This document shows, one piece after another, positions 1 through 9,347 of a DNA stretch of 64,000 nt. This stretch comes from Bacteroides caecimuris. Its GTDB lineage: Bacteria > Bacteroidota > Bacteroidia > Bacteroidales > Bacteroidaceae. The stretch is from assembly GCF_001688725.2 (NCBI RefSeq), contig NZ_CP015401.2, forward strand, positions 3,720,001 to 3,784,000. Direction: 5' to 3'. A program made the position numbers and the translations under genes. Numbering within the stretch: position 1 is the first letter of the stretch; the number at the start of each line of letters is the position of its first letter. Under the pieces are notes generated by a model. It had not been told where the DNA came from. It saw only the letters and a list, made by a program, of their open reading frames with translations, and did no database searches.

Positions 1-1260
1 TTTCCGTTCAGCCGGTATATGCGGTGTCAGTTCCGGATTCAGGGCATGAATACCTTCCAGAATCAGAATCGTATTATCTTCTATTTTCAGTTTATCGCCT
101 TTATACTCCTTCTTGCCAAGAGAGAAATTAAAACGAGGCAGTTCCACCTCTTCACCGCGTAGGAGTGCCTGCAACTGTTGATTGAACAGTTCCAGATCAA
201 GTGCATACAGTGATTCATAATCATAATTTCCGTTTTCATCCAAAGGAGTCTCTTCACGATCTACAAAGTAATTATCCAAAGAGATCGGGAATGGTTTCAG
301 TCCATTAGTCATTAGCTGGATAGAAAGCCGTTTACTGAAAGTTGTCTTTCCCGAAGAAGACGGTCCGGCAATCAATACCAGTTTTACCTGGTTACCGTTT
401 TCACCACGATGGAATATAGTATCGGCTATCTGAGCTATTTTCTTCTCCTGCAGTGCTTCTGCAACATTTATCAGATCGGTTGCATGTCCCTCTTCGCAGG
501 CCAGGTTAAAATCTCCGGCATTGTTAAGCCCCATGATATAACTCCAGTTTAGGTATTCTTTAAAGACATCCAGCATTTTTTCCTGCTTCACCACATCTTC
601 AAGCACATTCGGATTTTCCCGGCTCGGAATCCGGAGGAGCAATCCATCGTAATATTTCACGATATCGAATAATTTAAGATATCCGGTACTGGGTAGCAGG
701 TTCCCATAATAATAATCAATGGTATCACCCAATGTATAATAATAGGTATAGAGCGAACCGGAAGTTTCCAGCAACCTCACTTTATCATTCATTCCTCGCT
801 CGCTGAAAACACGCACAGCTTCAGCCGTGTGACATTCAATACGGTGATAGGAAATATTCTCCGCGATAATCTCCTGCATCCGTTGCTTGATGCGTGTCAC
901 ATCTTCCAGTTCGATGGGGCGTCCAATCCGCAAATTGCAGAAATAGCCTTTTGAAACAGGATGTTCTACAAACAGTTTACCATCAGGAAACAGTTCCGTG
1001 ACTGCCTTAAACAATACAAAGCAGAGCGAACGGACATACGTACGCATACCGGACTGATCTCTCACATCCAGAAACTCTACATCCTTATTATTATAAACTC
1101 TGAAGTTAAGCCCCTCGGAACGATTATTGACCTTGGCACTTACTACCTGATAAGGAAAATTAAGATTAAAACCGTAATAAATATCCAAAAGTGAGCTTCC
1201 GATAGGGAATTCTTTGGAAATATTGTTATTTTTGCAACATATTTGTAACATCTGTTTCAT
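1..1260 (-). CDS. Nucleoside/uridine kinase family protein, 3' end outside window
   Basis: Reading leftwards from ATG at 1260 the frame is open to the window edge, about 420 codons. The N-terminal part resembles the TGS/ThrRS-like region found in the two-domain nucleoside kinases of Bacteroidetes. About residue 295-310 there is a P-loop (AGPSSSGKTTFSKRL), followed by LDNYF and LILEGIHALNPEL, typical of the uridine kinase/phosphoribulokinase fold. Family members phosphorylate a nucleoside with ATP or GTP in pyrimidine salvage; the exact substrate is not shown by sequence. It is divergent from the Na/Pi transporter gene, 82 bp away. The C-terminus is not visible. Confidence 0.85.
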   Translation of the reverse strand, partial: MKQMLQICCKNNNISKEFPIGSSLLDIYYGFNLNFPYQVVSAKVNNRSEGLNFRVYNNKDVEFLDVRDQSGMRTYVRSLCFVLFKAVTELFPDGKLFVEHPVSKGYFCNLRIGRPIELEDVTRIKQRMQEIIAENISYHRIECHTAEAVRVFSERGMNDKVRLLETSGSLYTYYYTLGDTIDYYYGNLLPSTGYLKLFDIVKYYDGLLLRIPSRENPNVLEDVVKQEKMLDVFKEYLNWSYIMGLNNAGDFNLACEEGHATDLINVAEALQEKKIAQIADTIFHRGENGNQVKLVLIAGPSSSGKTTFSKRLSIQLMTNGLKPFPISLDNYFVDREETPLDENGNYDYESLYALDLELFNQQLQALLRGEEVELPRFNFSLGKKEYKGDKLKIEDNTILILEGIHALNPELTPHIPAERK

Positions 1261-1342
1261 CGAGTTCGTTAAAAGGTGAATAATTTGGAACTAATATACT
1301 TATAATCAGATAGAGAACAAATAACCATTAAAAATATTATAG

Positions 1343-3040
1343 ATGGAATATTCTTTTTATGATTTTTTAAAGCTTATAGGCTCATTAGGACTCTTCCTTT
1401 ACGGAATGAAGATTATGAGTGAGGGCTTACAAAAGGTCGCGGGTGACAGATTGCGAAGTATTCTAACGGCAATGACTACCAATCGGGTAACGGGAGTTTT
1501 AACAGGAGTGTTAATAACAGCTCTTATCCAGTCTTCTTCAGCAACGACAGTGATGGTCGTAAGTTTCGTAAACGCCGGATTGCTCACACTTGCCGAATCC
1601 ATCAGCGTCATTATGGGTGCTAATATCGGTACTACCGTGACTGCCTGGATCATTTCAATTTTCGGATTTAAGGTTGATATGGCTGCCTTCGCTCTCCCGC
1701 TCTTAGCCATCGCCCTTCCGCTCATCTTCTCCGGCAAAAGCAACCGCAAGTCCATCGGCGAATTCATTTTCGGTTTTTCTTTCCTTTTCATGGGGCTTTC
1801 TTATCTGAAAGCAAACGCGCCCGACCTGAACGCCAACCCGGAAATGCTTGCCTTCGTACAAAACTACACGGACATGGGATTCTTCTCCATCATCCTGTTC
1901 TTACTCATCGGTACTATATTGACGATGATTGTACAGGCCTCCGCCGCCACCATGGCAATTACATTGATTATGTGCGCCAACGGATGGATCAGTCTGGAAC
2001 TGGGAGCAGCACTCGTTTTGGGAGAAAACATCGGAACCACTATCACGGCCAACCTTGCCGCACTTACAGCCAACACACAGGCTAAGCGGGCAGCATTGGC
2101 CCATTTTGTTTTTAACGTGTTCGGTGTTATCTGGGTCTTGATTGTCTTCCATCCTTTCATGGAACTGGTAAACTGGGTAGTAGATACCTTTTTCCAAAGT
2201 AACAATCCGGAAGTTGCTATTTCCTACAAATTATCGGCTTTCCACTCAATCTTCAATATCTGTAACGTATGTATCCTGATATGGGCGATTAAACTGATTG
2301 AACGTACCGTATGTGCTCTTATCCACCCCAAAGAAGAGGACGAAGAGCCCCGTTTGCGGTTTATCACCGGTGGTATGCTTTCTACCGCTGAACTTTCTAT
2401 TCTTCAGGCTCGCAAAGAAATCCATCTTTTTGCAGAACGTATACACCGGATGTTCGGCATGGTGCAGGATTTGCTACACACAGAAAAGGACGACGATTTC
2501 AACAAGCTGTTCAGCCGAATTGAGAAATATGAGAATATCAGCGACAACATGGAACTTGAAATAGCCAACTACCTGAATCAAGTATCTGAAGGCCGGTTAA
2601 GTTCTGAAAGCAAACTACAGATACGCGCCATGCTACGTGAAGTGACGGAAATTGAAAGTATCGGCGACAGCTGTTATAACCTAGCACGTACCATCAACCG
2701 GAAACGTCAGACTAATCAGGATTTTACCGAGAAACAATATGAACATATCCACCTCATGATGAAGTTGACCAACGATGCACTTGCCCAAATGATTGTGGTT
2801 GTAGAAAAGCCGGAACATCAGAACATTGACATCAATAAGTCCTTCAACATCGAGAATGAAATTAACAACTACCGTAACCAACTGAAGAATCAGAACATTC
2901 TGGACGTAAACAACAAAGAATACGATTATCAGATGGGAGTTTATTACATGGATATTATCGCCGAATGTGAAAAACTAGGTGACTATGTGGTGAATGTAGT
3001 AGAAGCCAGTAGTGATGTAAAAGAGAAAAAAGCTTCTTGA
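1343..3040 (+). CDS. Na+/phosphate cotransporter (NptA/PNaS family) with PhoU-like tail
   Basis: The protein has 565 residues. Residues 1-330 are hydrophobic, with the duplicated Na/Pi core: QSSSATT near residue 63 and the related QASAAT near 205, plus GANIGTT and GENIGTT, which mark the two inverted repeats of this family. Residues about 345-555 form a charged helical region like PhoU, common in bacterial members. It should import phosphate with sodium across the inner membrane. The PhoU-like tail suggests coupling to phosphate status, which is inference. No strong Shine-Dalgarno site precedes the ATG, as is usual in Bacteroides. A hairpin follows the stop. It appears to be a single-gene transcript. 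Confidence 0.93.
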   Translation: MEYSFYDFLKLIGSLGLFLYGMKIMSEGLQKVAGDRLRSILTAMTTNRVTGVLTGVLITALIQSSSATTVMVVSFVNAGLLTLAESISVIMGANIGTTVTAWIISIFGFKVDMAAFALPLLAIALPLIFSGKSNRKSIGEFIFGFSFLFMGLSYLKANAPDLNANPEMLAFVQNYTDMGFFSIILFLLIGTILTMIVQASAATMAITLIMCANGWISLELGAALVLGENIGTTITANLAALTANTQAKRAALAHFVFNVFGVIWVLIVFHPFMELVNWVVDTFFQSNNPEVAISYKLSAFHSIFNICNVCILIWAIKLIERTVCALIHPKEEDEEPRLRFITGGMLSTAELSILQARKEIHLFAERIHRMFGMVQDLLHTEKDDDFNKLFSRIEKYENISDNMELEIANYLNQVSEGRLSSESKLQIRAMLREVTEIESIGDSCYNLARTINRKRQTNQDFTEKQYEHIHLMMKLTNDALAQMIVVVEKPEHQNIDINKSFNIENEINNYRNQLKNQNILDVNNKEYDYQMGVYYMDIIAECEKLGDYVVNVVEASSDVKEKKAS

Positions 3041-3064
3041 CAGAGAGCCTAATTGAATGATAAA

Positions 3065-3112
3065 AAAGGAGAACCAGCTAAAATATATTTATAGCCGATT
3101 CTCCTTTTAAAT
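3065..3112 (+). terminator. Hairpin terminator after Na/Pi gene
   Basis: The arms AAAAGGAGAA and TTCTCCTTTT form a stem about 20 bp after the transporter stop, with A and T tracts on either side. It could stop transcription from both directions. Confidence 0.6.
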
Positions 3113-3127
3113 TAAATCATCCTCCAG

Positions 3128-3167
3128 AAAAACAAAAAAGACCGGGCATATATCTATACACCCGGCC
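3128..3167 (-). terminator. Rho-independent terminator of the rubredoxin gene
   Basis: On the minus strand GGCCGGG pairs with CCCGGTC and is followed by a T-rich tract. It lies 32 bp past the rubredoxin stop codon. Confidence 0.75.
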
Positions 3168-3198
3168 ATTCTCCTCTTAATAATTCTCTCTCTTGTTT

Positions 3199-3363
3199 TT
3201 ATCCTTCGTACGGTTCAAAATCTTCTTTGCCGACTCCGCATAACGGACAAGTCCAATCATCTGGAATGTCTTCAAAGGCTGTTCCTGGTTCAATTCCGCT
3301 TTCCGGATCTCCTTGTTCAGGGTCGTAAATATATTCACAGACCGTGCAAATGTACTTCTTCAT
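3199..3363 (-). CDS. Rubredoxin
   Basis: A protein of 54 residues starting MKKYICTVC. Two CxxC pairs (CTVC near the start and CPLC near residue 40) bind a single iron; the intervening [14 protein letters not shown] and WTCPLCGV segments are the classic rubredoxin signature. It is a small cytoplasmic electron carrier, in anaerobes often donating to peroxide or superoxide reductases. I chose ATG 3363 because the longer frame would add 22 non-homologous residues. It stands alone, with its own terminator. Confidence 0.95.
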   Translation of the reverse strand: MKKYICTVCEYIYDPEQGDPESGIEPGTAFEDIPDDWTCPLCGVGKEDFEPYEG

Positions 3364-3555
3364 AACGTTCGTATTTTTAATTGGTTTTCTAACTAATATA
3401 ACACAAATAGCAAGATATTTGTTCAACACTATTTTCCAAACTAAAGAAATTTCTCAAACCATTGTCCGTTCCTTATCGCACATGTGGTAAACGACGGTAA
3501 CAAATTCAACTTCATAAAAAGTTTTAATTAAACAATTTATCACAATTTTATGTTG

Positions 3556-3563
3556 TATTTTTG
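3556..3563 (+). promoter_or_regulatory. Bacteroides -7 box upstream of Ca2+ ATPase
   Basis: TATTTTTG matches TAnnTTTG and lies 28 bp before the chosen ATG at 3591. No clear -33 TTTG is seen. It overlaps the possible TTG start at 3561, which argues against that start. Confidence 0.5.
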
Positions 3564-3590
3564 CGGTTCAAACTAAACGCATGTATCTGC

Positions 3591-6275
3591 ATGAGTACAA
3601 ATAAAAATGACTATTATCACTTAGGACTTACGGATGACGAAGTCCTACAAAGCAGGGAGAAAAATGGTATTAACCTGTTAACACCTCCCAAGCGTCCTTC
3701 CCTGTGGAAGCTTTATCTCGAAAAATTTGAAGACCCGGTGGTGCGTGTACTATTAGTAGCAGCCGTTTTCTCGTTAATCATTTCCATCATCGAGAACGAA
3801 TACGCTGAGACTATCGGAATTATTGCCGCCATCCTGCTGGCTACCGGAATCGGTTTCTTTTTCGAGTATGATGCCAGCAAGAAGTTTGATCTGCTGAATG
3901 CTGTCAATGAAGAAACATTGGTTAAAGTGATCCGAAACGGACGTGTACAAGAAATTCCCCGCAAAGACATAGTGGTAGGTGATATCGTAATTCTGGAAAC
4001 GGGTGAAGAAATTCCCGCCGACGGAGAACTGCTGGAAGCCATCTCTTTGCAAGTAAACGAATCTAATCTGACTGGAGAACCTGTTATTAATAAAACTACT
4101 GTAGCAGCCGATTTTGATGAAGAAGCCACTTATGCCTCCAATCTGGTGATGCGTGGCACTACAGTGGTGGATGGACATGGTACCATGCGCGTACTGCATG
4201 TGGGAGATGCTACTGAAATCGGGAAAGTAGCCCGACAGAGTACAGAGGATAACCTCGAACCCACCCCGCTGAACATACAGCTCACCAAACTCGCAAATCT
4301 GATTGGAAAGATCGGTTTCACCGTTGCCGGTCTGGCTTTCCTTATTTTCTTGGTGAAAGATGTAGTGCTATATTTTGATTTCGGTTCACTGAACGGATGG
4401 CATGAGTGGCTTCCGGTTTTCGAACGGACACTGAAATATTTTATGATGGCAGTTACACTGATTGTAGTAGCTGTGCCTGAAGGATTGCCAATGAGTGTTA
4501 CGCTTAGTCTGGCATTGAATATGCGTCGCATGCTTTCCACCAACAATCTAGTGCGAAAAATGCATGCTTGCGAAACAATGGGAGCCATCACCGTGATTTG
4601 TACGGATAAAACCGGTACACTGACTCAAAATCTGATGCAAGTGCACGAACCCAATTTTTACGGCATCAAAAATGGCAGTATTTTGTCCGACGATGATATC
4701 AGCACACTCATTGCAGAAGGAATAAGCGCTAACTCAACCGCTTTCCTTGAAGAATCAGCCAAGGGAGAAAAACCCAAAGGCGTAGGAAATCCAACCGAAG
4801 TGGCTTTATTGCTCTGGCTTAACAAACAGGGAAAAAATTATCTGGAACTTCGCGAGAAAGCACATATCCTCGACCAACTCACTTTCTCTACGGAACGGAA
4901 ATTCATGGCAACCCTTGTTGAGTCGCCACTGATCGGAAAAAAAATACTCTATACAAAAGGAGCCCCGGAAATTATTTTGGGCAAGTGTAAAGAAGTAGTC
5001 TTGGACGGACGACGAGTGGACGCCGTAGAATATCGTTCCACAGTAGAAGCACAACTGTTGAGCTATCAGAATATGGCTATGCGTACACTTGGATTTGCGT
5101 TCAAGATTGTCGGAGAAAATGAGCCAAACGATTGTACAGAACTGGTTTCAGCCAACGACCTGAATTTCTTGGGAGTAGTTGCCATCTCCGACCCGATTCG
5201 TCCGGACGTACCTGCTGCGGTTGCTAAATGCCAATCCGCAGGTATAGGCATCAAGATTGTAACTGGTGATACACCGGGAACGGCAACGGAAATCGCACGT
5301 CAGATAGGTCTTTGGAACCCCGAAACTGATACCGAACGAAATCGAATCACCGGTGTTGCATTTGCTGAATTGAGCGATGAAGAAGCATTGGATAGAGTAA
5401 TGGATTTAAAAATCATGTCCCGCGCCCGCCCGACAGACAAGCAACGCCTGGTGCAGCTGCTTCAGCAAAAAGGAGCAGTCGTAGCCGTAACCGGAGACGG
5501 AACCAACGATGCCCCGGCTTTGAATCATGCCCAAGTAGGTTTGTCAATGGGTACAGGTACTTCTGTAGCCAAAGAAGCCAGCGATATTACCCTGCTCGAT
5601 GACTCCTTCAACAGTATCGGAACTGCCGTTATGTGGGGACGCTCCCTGTATAAGAATATCCAGCGTTTCATTGTTTTCCAGCTGACGATCAACTTCGTAG
5701 CACTGCTCATTGTCTTGTTGGGTTCTGTGATCGGTACGGAACTTCCGCTGACTGTCACACAAATGTTATGGGTGAACCTGATTATGGACACTTTTGCCGC
5801 TTTGGCCCTCGCTTCCATTCCGCCCAGCGAAACCGTGATGCTTGAGAAACCCCGCCGAAGCACTGATTTTATTATCAGTAAGGCAATGCAGTATAATATA
5901 TTAGGTGTGGGCTCCATCTTCCTCATCGTACTGCTCGGAATGATTTATTATTTCGACCACAGCACGGAAGGCATGGATATACACAACCTGACCATTTTCT
6001 TCACCTTCTTTGTCATGCTACAATTCTGGAATCTGTTCAATGCCCGTGTATTCGGCACTACCGATTCGGCATTCAAGGGACTTTCCAAATCGTATGGTAT
6101 GGAACTTATTGTATTGGCTATTCTTGCCGGACAATTCCTGATCGTACAGTTCGGTGGTGCTGTATTCCGTACGGAGCCGCTTGACTGGCAAACTTGGCTT
6201 TTAATTATAGGCGTTTCGTCCACGGTGTTATGGGTTGGAGAAGTTGTTCGCCTTGTTCAACGTATTATTCACTAA
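3591..6275 (+). CDS. Calcium-translocating P-type ATPase (PMCA type)
   Basis: A protein of 894 residues. Visible are the cation ATPase N-terminal domain, an actuator with TGE (NLTGEP), the membrane motif VPEGLP near residue 295, the phosphorylation site DKTGTLT near 338, the nucleotide-binding KGAPE and the hinge TGDGTNDAPAL near 633, then the C-terminal membrane domain. PEGLP and the overall length fit PMCA/SERCA-like bacterial Ca2+ exporters, which pump Ca2+ out using ATP. The start is ATG 3591 (MSTNKNDYY); an upstream TTG would add ten residues lying inside the promoter box. The HAD gene follows after 10 bp, so the two may be cotranscribed. Confidence 0.93.
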   Translation: MSTNKNDYYHLGLTDDEVLQSREKNGINLLTPPKRPSLWKLYLEKFEDPVVRVLLVAAVFSLIISIIENEYAETIGIIAAILLATGIGFFFEYDASKKFDLLNAVNEETLVKVIRNGRVQEIPRKDIVVGDIVILETGEEIPADGELLEAISLQVNESNLTGEPVINKTTVAADFDEEATYASNLVMRGTTVVDGHGTMRVLHVGDATEIGKVARQSTEDNLEPTPLNIQLTKLANLIGKIGFTVAGLAFLIFLVKDVVLYFDFGSLNGWHEWLPVFERTLKYFMMAVTLIVVAVPEGLPMSVTLSLALNMRRMLSTNNLVRKMHACETMGAITVICTDKTGTLTQNLMQVHEPNFYGIKNGSILSDDDISTLIAEGISANSTAFLEESAKGEKPKGVGNPTEVALLLWLNKQGKNYLELREKAHILDQLTFSTERKFMATLVESPLIGKKILYTKGAPEIILGKCKEVVLDGRRVDAVEYRSTVEAQLLSYQNMAMRTLGFAFKIVGENEPNDCTELVSANDLNFLGVVAISDPIRPDVPAAVAKCQSAGIGIKIVTGDTPGTATEIARQIGLWNPETDTERNRITGVAFAELSDEEALDRVMDLKIMSRARPTDKQRLVQLLQQKGAVVAVTGDGTNDAPALNHAQVGLSMGTGTSVAKEASDITLLDDSFNSIGTAVMWGRSLYKNIQRFIVFQLTINFVALLIVLLGSVIGTELPLTVTQMLWVNLIMDTFAALALASIPPSETVMLEKPRRSTDFIISKAMQYNILGVGSIFLIVLLGMIYYFDHSTEGMDIHNLTIFFTFFVMLQFWNLFNARVFGTTDSAFKGLSKSYGMELIVLAILAGQFLIVQFGGAVFRTEPLDWQTWLLIIGVSSTVLWVGEVVRLVQRIIH

Positions 6276-6285
6276 GAGAGTAGAA

Positions 6286-6909
6286 ATGAAAAGTAAAGGA
6301 ATAAAAAACCTTCTTATTGATTTAGGTGGTGTACTTATCAATCTCGACCGCCAACGTTGCATTGGGAACTTTCAGAAATTAGGGATCCGGAACGTGGAGG
6401 ACCTATTGGATATCCATAATCCGAACGGACTCCTGCTGCAACAGGAAAAAGGATTGATTACACCCGCCGAATTCCGTGACGGAGTTCGTCAGATGATAGG
6501 CAAAGCAGTGAGCGACACACAAATAGATGCAGCCTGGAATAGTTTTTTGGTAGACATACCGACACACAAACTCGATTTATTATTAAAATTACGCGAGAAA
6601 TACGTCGTCTATTTATTGAGCAATACCAACCAAATCCACTGGGACTGGGCATGTATTCACCTGTTTCCCTACCGCACATTTAAGGTGGAAGACTATTTTG
6701 AGAAAACGTACCTCTCTTTTGAAATGCAAATGGCCAAGCCCGAACCGGAGATCTTCAAAGCAATCATAGAGGATGCCGGTATCGAGCCGAAAGAAACACT
6801 CTTCATCGATGATTCTGAGATGAACTGTAAGGCAGCCCAGAATTTAGGAATTTCCACTTATACAGCAAAAGAAGGCGAAGACTGGAGTCATCTTTTCAAC
6901 AGCAAATAA
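6286..6909 (+). CDS. HAD-family phosphatase
   Basis: A protein of 207 residues. Motif I is LLIDLGGVLINLD, with an altered first aspartate pattern (DLGGV) as in the YihX/epoxide-hydrolase-like subgroup; motif II is LLSNTN, and motifs III/IV are KPEPEIFKA and LFIDDSEMN. Members hydrolyse sugar phosphates or nucleotides in the cytoplasm; the substrate is unknown here. ATG 6286 is preferred over an in-frame start inside the ATPase gene. ribF follows 10 bp downstream. Together with the ATPase gene this may form one operon. Confidence 0.88.
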   Translation: MKSKGIKNLLIDLGGVLINLDRQRCIGNFQKLGIRNVEDLLDIHNPNGLLLQQEKGLITPAEFRDGVRQMIGKAVSDTQIDAAWNSFLVDIPTHKLDLLLKLREKYVVYLLSNTNQIHWDWACIHLFPYRTFKVEDYFEKTYLSFEMQMAKPEPEIFKAIIEDAGIEPKETLFIDDSEMNCKAAQNLGISTYTAKEGEDWSHLFNSK

Positions 6910-6919
6910 TTCTAGAGAT

Positions 6920-7900
6920 ATGCAGATTATACGTGACACATCGGCTATTAACCCGGAACCCAGTGTAGCTACCATCGGTTTTTTTGATGGAGTACATGCA
7001 GGACATCGCTATCTGATTCAGCAAGTGAAAGAGATAGCCGCCGCCAAAAGTCTACGCTCTGCATTGGTTACTTTCCCCGTTCATCCCCGCAAAGTGATGA
7101 ACACGAATTATCGTCCGGAGCTTCTGACTACCCCGGAAGAAAAAATAAGGCTGCTGGCAAACATCGGAGTAGATTACTGTCTGATGCTTGATTTCACCCC
7201 GGAAGTTTCCCGGCTTACCGCCCGAGAATTCATGACACAGCTGTTAAAAAAACGTTATCAAGTAAAACACCTGGTTATCGGCTATGACCATCGTTTTGGG
7301 CACAACCGCAGCGAAGGTTTCGAAGATTATGTACGCTATGGGAAAGAAATTGGTATAGAAGTGATCCGCGCCAAAGCATACACCAGCAATATAGAAATAG
7401 AGAACGTACCCAATGTTCCGGTAAGTTCTTCCCTGATCCGCAAACTTCTTCATCAAGGAGAAGTAGACCTAGCTGCCGATTGCCTGAAATATGAATATTT
7501 CCTGGACGGGATAGTAGTAGGCGGCTATCAGGTAGGCCGCAAAATAGGTTTTCCAACGGCCAATTTAAGCGTGGATGATCCTGATAAACTGATCCCCGCG
7601 GACGGTGTATATGCCGTATGGGTGACATTCGATAAAAAAACATATATGGGAATGCTGAACATAGGTGTCCGCCCGACGATTGATAATGGCCCTAACCGAA
7701 CCATTGAGGTGAATATCCTTCACTTCCATTCGGACATATACGATAAATTCATCCGGCTTACTTTCGTAAAACGGACGCGTCCCGAGCTGAAATTCTCTAG
7801 TATCGACGAGTTAACAGTGCAACTCCATAAAGATGCCGAAGATACGGAAGCTATTCTTCTTGCCAGCAAGGCAGGCGATAACAGTAGAGAGACAAAATAA
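6920..7900 (+). CDS. ribF: Bifunctional riboflavin kinase / FAD synthetase
   Basis: A protein of 326 residues. The N-terminal nucleotidyltransferase half shows GFFDGVHAGHRYLI and the SSSLIRKLL motif (near 174); the C-terminal flavokinase half has GRKIGFPTANL and the GVYAVWV and TIEVNIL strands. It makes FMN from riboflavin and ATP, then FAD from FMN and ATP, in the cytoplasm. Length and domain order are normal for RibF. It lies 10 bp after the HAD gene. A short membrane peptide gene follows 43 bp downstream. Confidence 0.96.
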   Translation: MQIIRDTSAINPEPSVATIGFFDGVHAGHRYLIQQVKEIAAAKSLRSALVTFPVHPRKVMNTNYRPELLTTPEEKIRLLANIGVDYCLMLDFTPEVSRLTAREFMTQLLKKRYQVKHLVIGYDHRFGHNRSEGFEDYVRYGKEIGIEVIRAKAYTSNIEIENVPNVPVSSSLIRKLLHQGEVDLAADCLKYEYFLDGIVVGGYQVGRKIGFPTANLSVDDPDKLIPADGVYAVWVTFDKKTYMGMLNIGVRPTIDNGPNRTIEVNILHFHSDIYDKFIRLTFVKRTRPELKFSSIDELTVQLHKDAEDTEAILLASKAGDNSRETK

Positions 7901-7943
7901 ATAACACAATAACCGAATAATAACAACTTAAAAATAGATTCTT

Positions 7944-8033
7944 ATGCAAAAGTCATTTATGAGCATCTCTTTGGTGGTAATAGCTATTTCGATGTTAGCT
8001 ATGTTTATCTATAATTTCTTTACAACTAACTAA
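7944..8033 (+). CDS. Small single-pass membrane peptide, 29 aa
   Basis: ATG 7944 opens a 29-codon frame ending at TAA 8033. After MQKSF the sequence is almost wholly hydrophobic (SISLVVIAISMLAMFIY), then NFFTTN. That is one predicted membrane helix with short polar ends. It sits 6 bp before the CPBP protease start, so translational coupling is likely. I do not recognise a family. The tight fit between ribF and the protease, with no other use for this DNA, supports a real gene. Confidence 0.55.
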   Translation: MQKSFMSISLVVIAISMLAMFIYNFFTTN

Positions 8034-8039
8034 AGAGCA

Positions 8040-8831
8040 ATGAAAACAGCTATCAAACTGATATTAATAGACCTTCTCATTGCACAGATTGTCGCCCCTA
8101 TCCTGATTACGATTCCCTGTACGCTCTATTTGTTAGTCACCACAGGAGATTTGGATAAGGTTGCTCTGACGCAAATGATTATGATTCCGGCCCAATTAGC
8201 CGGTCAGATTATGATGGGTATTTATCTATGGAAAGCCGGCTATATCAGTACACAAAAGGCGACATGGTTGCCTGTATCAGCGCCATTCCTAATTTGTAGC
8301 GGGCTAGCTATTCTCACCGCCGGCTTTTTGGTATCTGCACTTATGGGACTGCTAGACTGGATACCCAACATCATGGAGCAATCTTTCGACATCCTCCAAT
8401 CCGGTTGGGGCGGTATTCTTGCAATAGCTATCATCGGTCCTGTACTTGAAGAAATCTTGTTTCGCGGAGCCATTACCAAAGCTTTGCTTCAACAATATAA
8501 TCCGACTAAAGCCATTCTGATTTCCGCACTTCTGTTCGGTGTCTTTCATATAAATCCGGCCCAGATCCTTCCGGCATTTCTAATCGGTATCCTGCTGGCA
8601 TGGACTTATTACAAAACAGGTAGCCTGATACCGTGTATACTCATGCACGTGCTCAATAACTCGCTATCTCTGTATCTTAGTATTAAATATCCCGAAGCCG
8701 AAAATATGGATGACCTGATTAACGGTACTCCTTATCTCATCGCTTTGGTCGGTTCAGTCCTGCTACTTATTTGCACCATATCAATCATGAATTCTCACCA
8801 CAGAGGACACAAAGGTTTATACCAACAATAG
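8040..8831 (+). CDS. CPBP-family intramembrane metalloprotease
   Basis: A protein of 263 residues with about seven hydrophobic segments. The CPBP/Abi motifs are present: EEILFRG near residue 140, FGVFHINP near 165 and HVLNNS near 205, supplying the glutamates and histidines that bind the metal. Bacterial relatives cleave membrane substrates (prenyl-protein protease-like) or give self-immunity; the substrate is unknown. The last 13 residues (NSHHRGHKGLYQQ) are encoded inside an intergenic repeat arm rather than family sequence, so the tail was probably acquired when the repeat inserted or expanded. Confidence 0.85.
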   Translation: MKTAIKLILIDLLIAQIVAPILITIPCTLYLLVTTGDLDKVALTQMIMIPAQLAGQIMMGIYLWKAGYISTQKATWLPVSAPFLICSGLAILTAGFLVSALMGLLDWIPNIMEQSFDILQSGWGGILAIAIIGPVLEEILFRGAITKALLQQYNPTKAILISALLFGVFHINPAQILPAFLIGILLAWTYYKTGSLIPCILMHVLNNSLSLYLSIKYPEAENMDDLINGTPYLIALVGSVLLLICTISIMNSHHRGHKGLYQQ

Positions 8832-8903
8832 GGATATATAATAATCGCAAAATGTGTGATGGTAAAAAAGCTCTGTGTACTCCACGTCCTCTGTGGGGAA
8901 TTT
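8792..8903. repeat. Inverted intergenic repeat, CACCACAGAGGACAC family (copy 1)
   Basis: The left arm TTCTCACCACAGAGGACAC (8792-8810) is matched by a right arm at about 8871-8903 whose complement reads CCACAGAGGAC. A second copy of the family lies at 14012-14089. The right arm reaches the sufE stop codon and the left arm codes the end of the CPBP protein, so it sits exactly where two convergent genes meet and may also act as a two-way terminator. Confidence 0.7.
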
Positions 8904-9325
8904 TATCTCTCTTTTGCTTTAAATGCCAATGCATACATTCGTATCTGTTTCACCATCGACAGCAAACCATTGCTACGCGTTGGCGACAGATGCTCTTTCA
9001 ACCCGATCTTGTCTATAAAATAAAGATCTGTATTCAAGATTTCATCAGGAGTATGTCCTGAAAGGACTTTAATCAATAAGGCAATAATTCCTTTGACTAT
9101 CAAAGCATCACTTTCCGCTTTAAAAACGATTTTACCGTCTACATCATCCGCTTGAAGCCACACCCTACTTTGGCATCCTTCAATCAGATTTTGTTCCGTC
9201 TTATATTTTTCTTCAAGTGGTTCCTGCTCATTTCCTAAGTCAATAAGTAGTTGATAACGGTCCATCCAATCGTCGAAGTCACTGAATTCTGCAATCACTT
9301 CGTCCTGTAATTCATTAATTGACAT
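8903..9325 (-). CDS. SufE family Fe-S assembly protein
   Basis: A protein of 140 residues. The family core is clear: EPLEEKYKTEQNLIEGCQSRVWL carries the sulfur-accepting cysteine near residue 51, followed by DALIVKGIIALLIKVLSG and a TRSNGL turn. SufE takes persulfide sulfur from the SufS cysteine desulfurase and passes it to the SufBCD scaffold in the cytoplasm. No suf partners are nearby. It is convergent with the CPBP gene and shares its 3' end with the repeat there. Confidence 0.9.
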   Translation of the reverse strand: MSINELQDEVIAEFSDFDDWMDRYQLLIDLGNEQEPLEEKYKTEQNLIEGCQSRVWLQADDVDGKIVFKAESDALIVKGIIALLIKVLSGHTPDEILNTDLYFIDKIGLKEHLSPTRSNGLLSMVKQIRMYALAFKAKER

Positions 9326-9347
9326 TATAAATAATTATTTAATCCTG

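Noticed and set aside
3561..3590. Upstream TTG start for the Ca2+ ATPase
   Set aside because: It lies inside the promoter box and adds ten residues unlike the family.
8771..9061. 96-residue plus-strand frame
   Set aside because: It overlaps the CPBP end, the repeat and sufE antisense; its sequence comes from the repeat.
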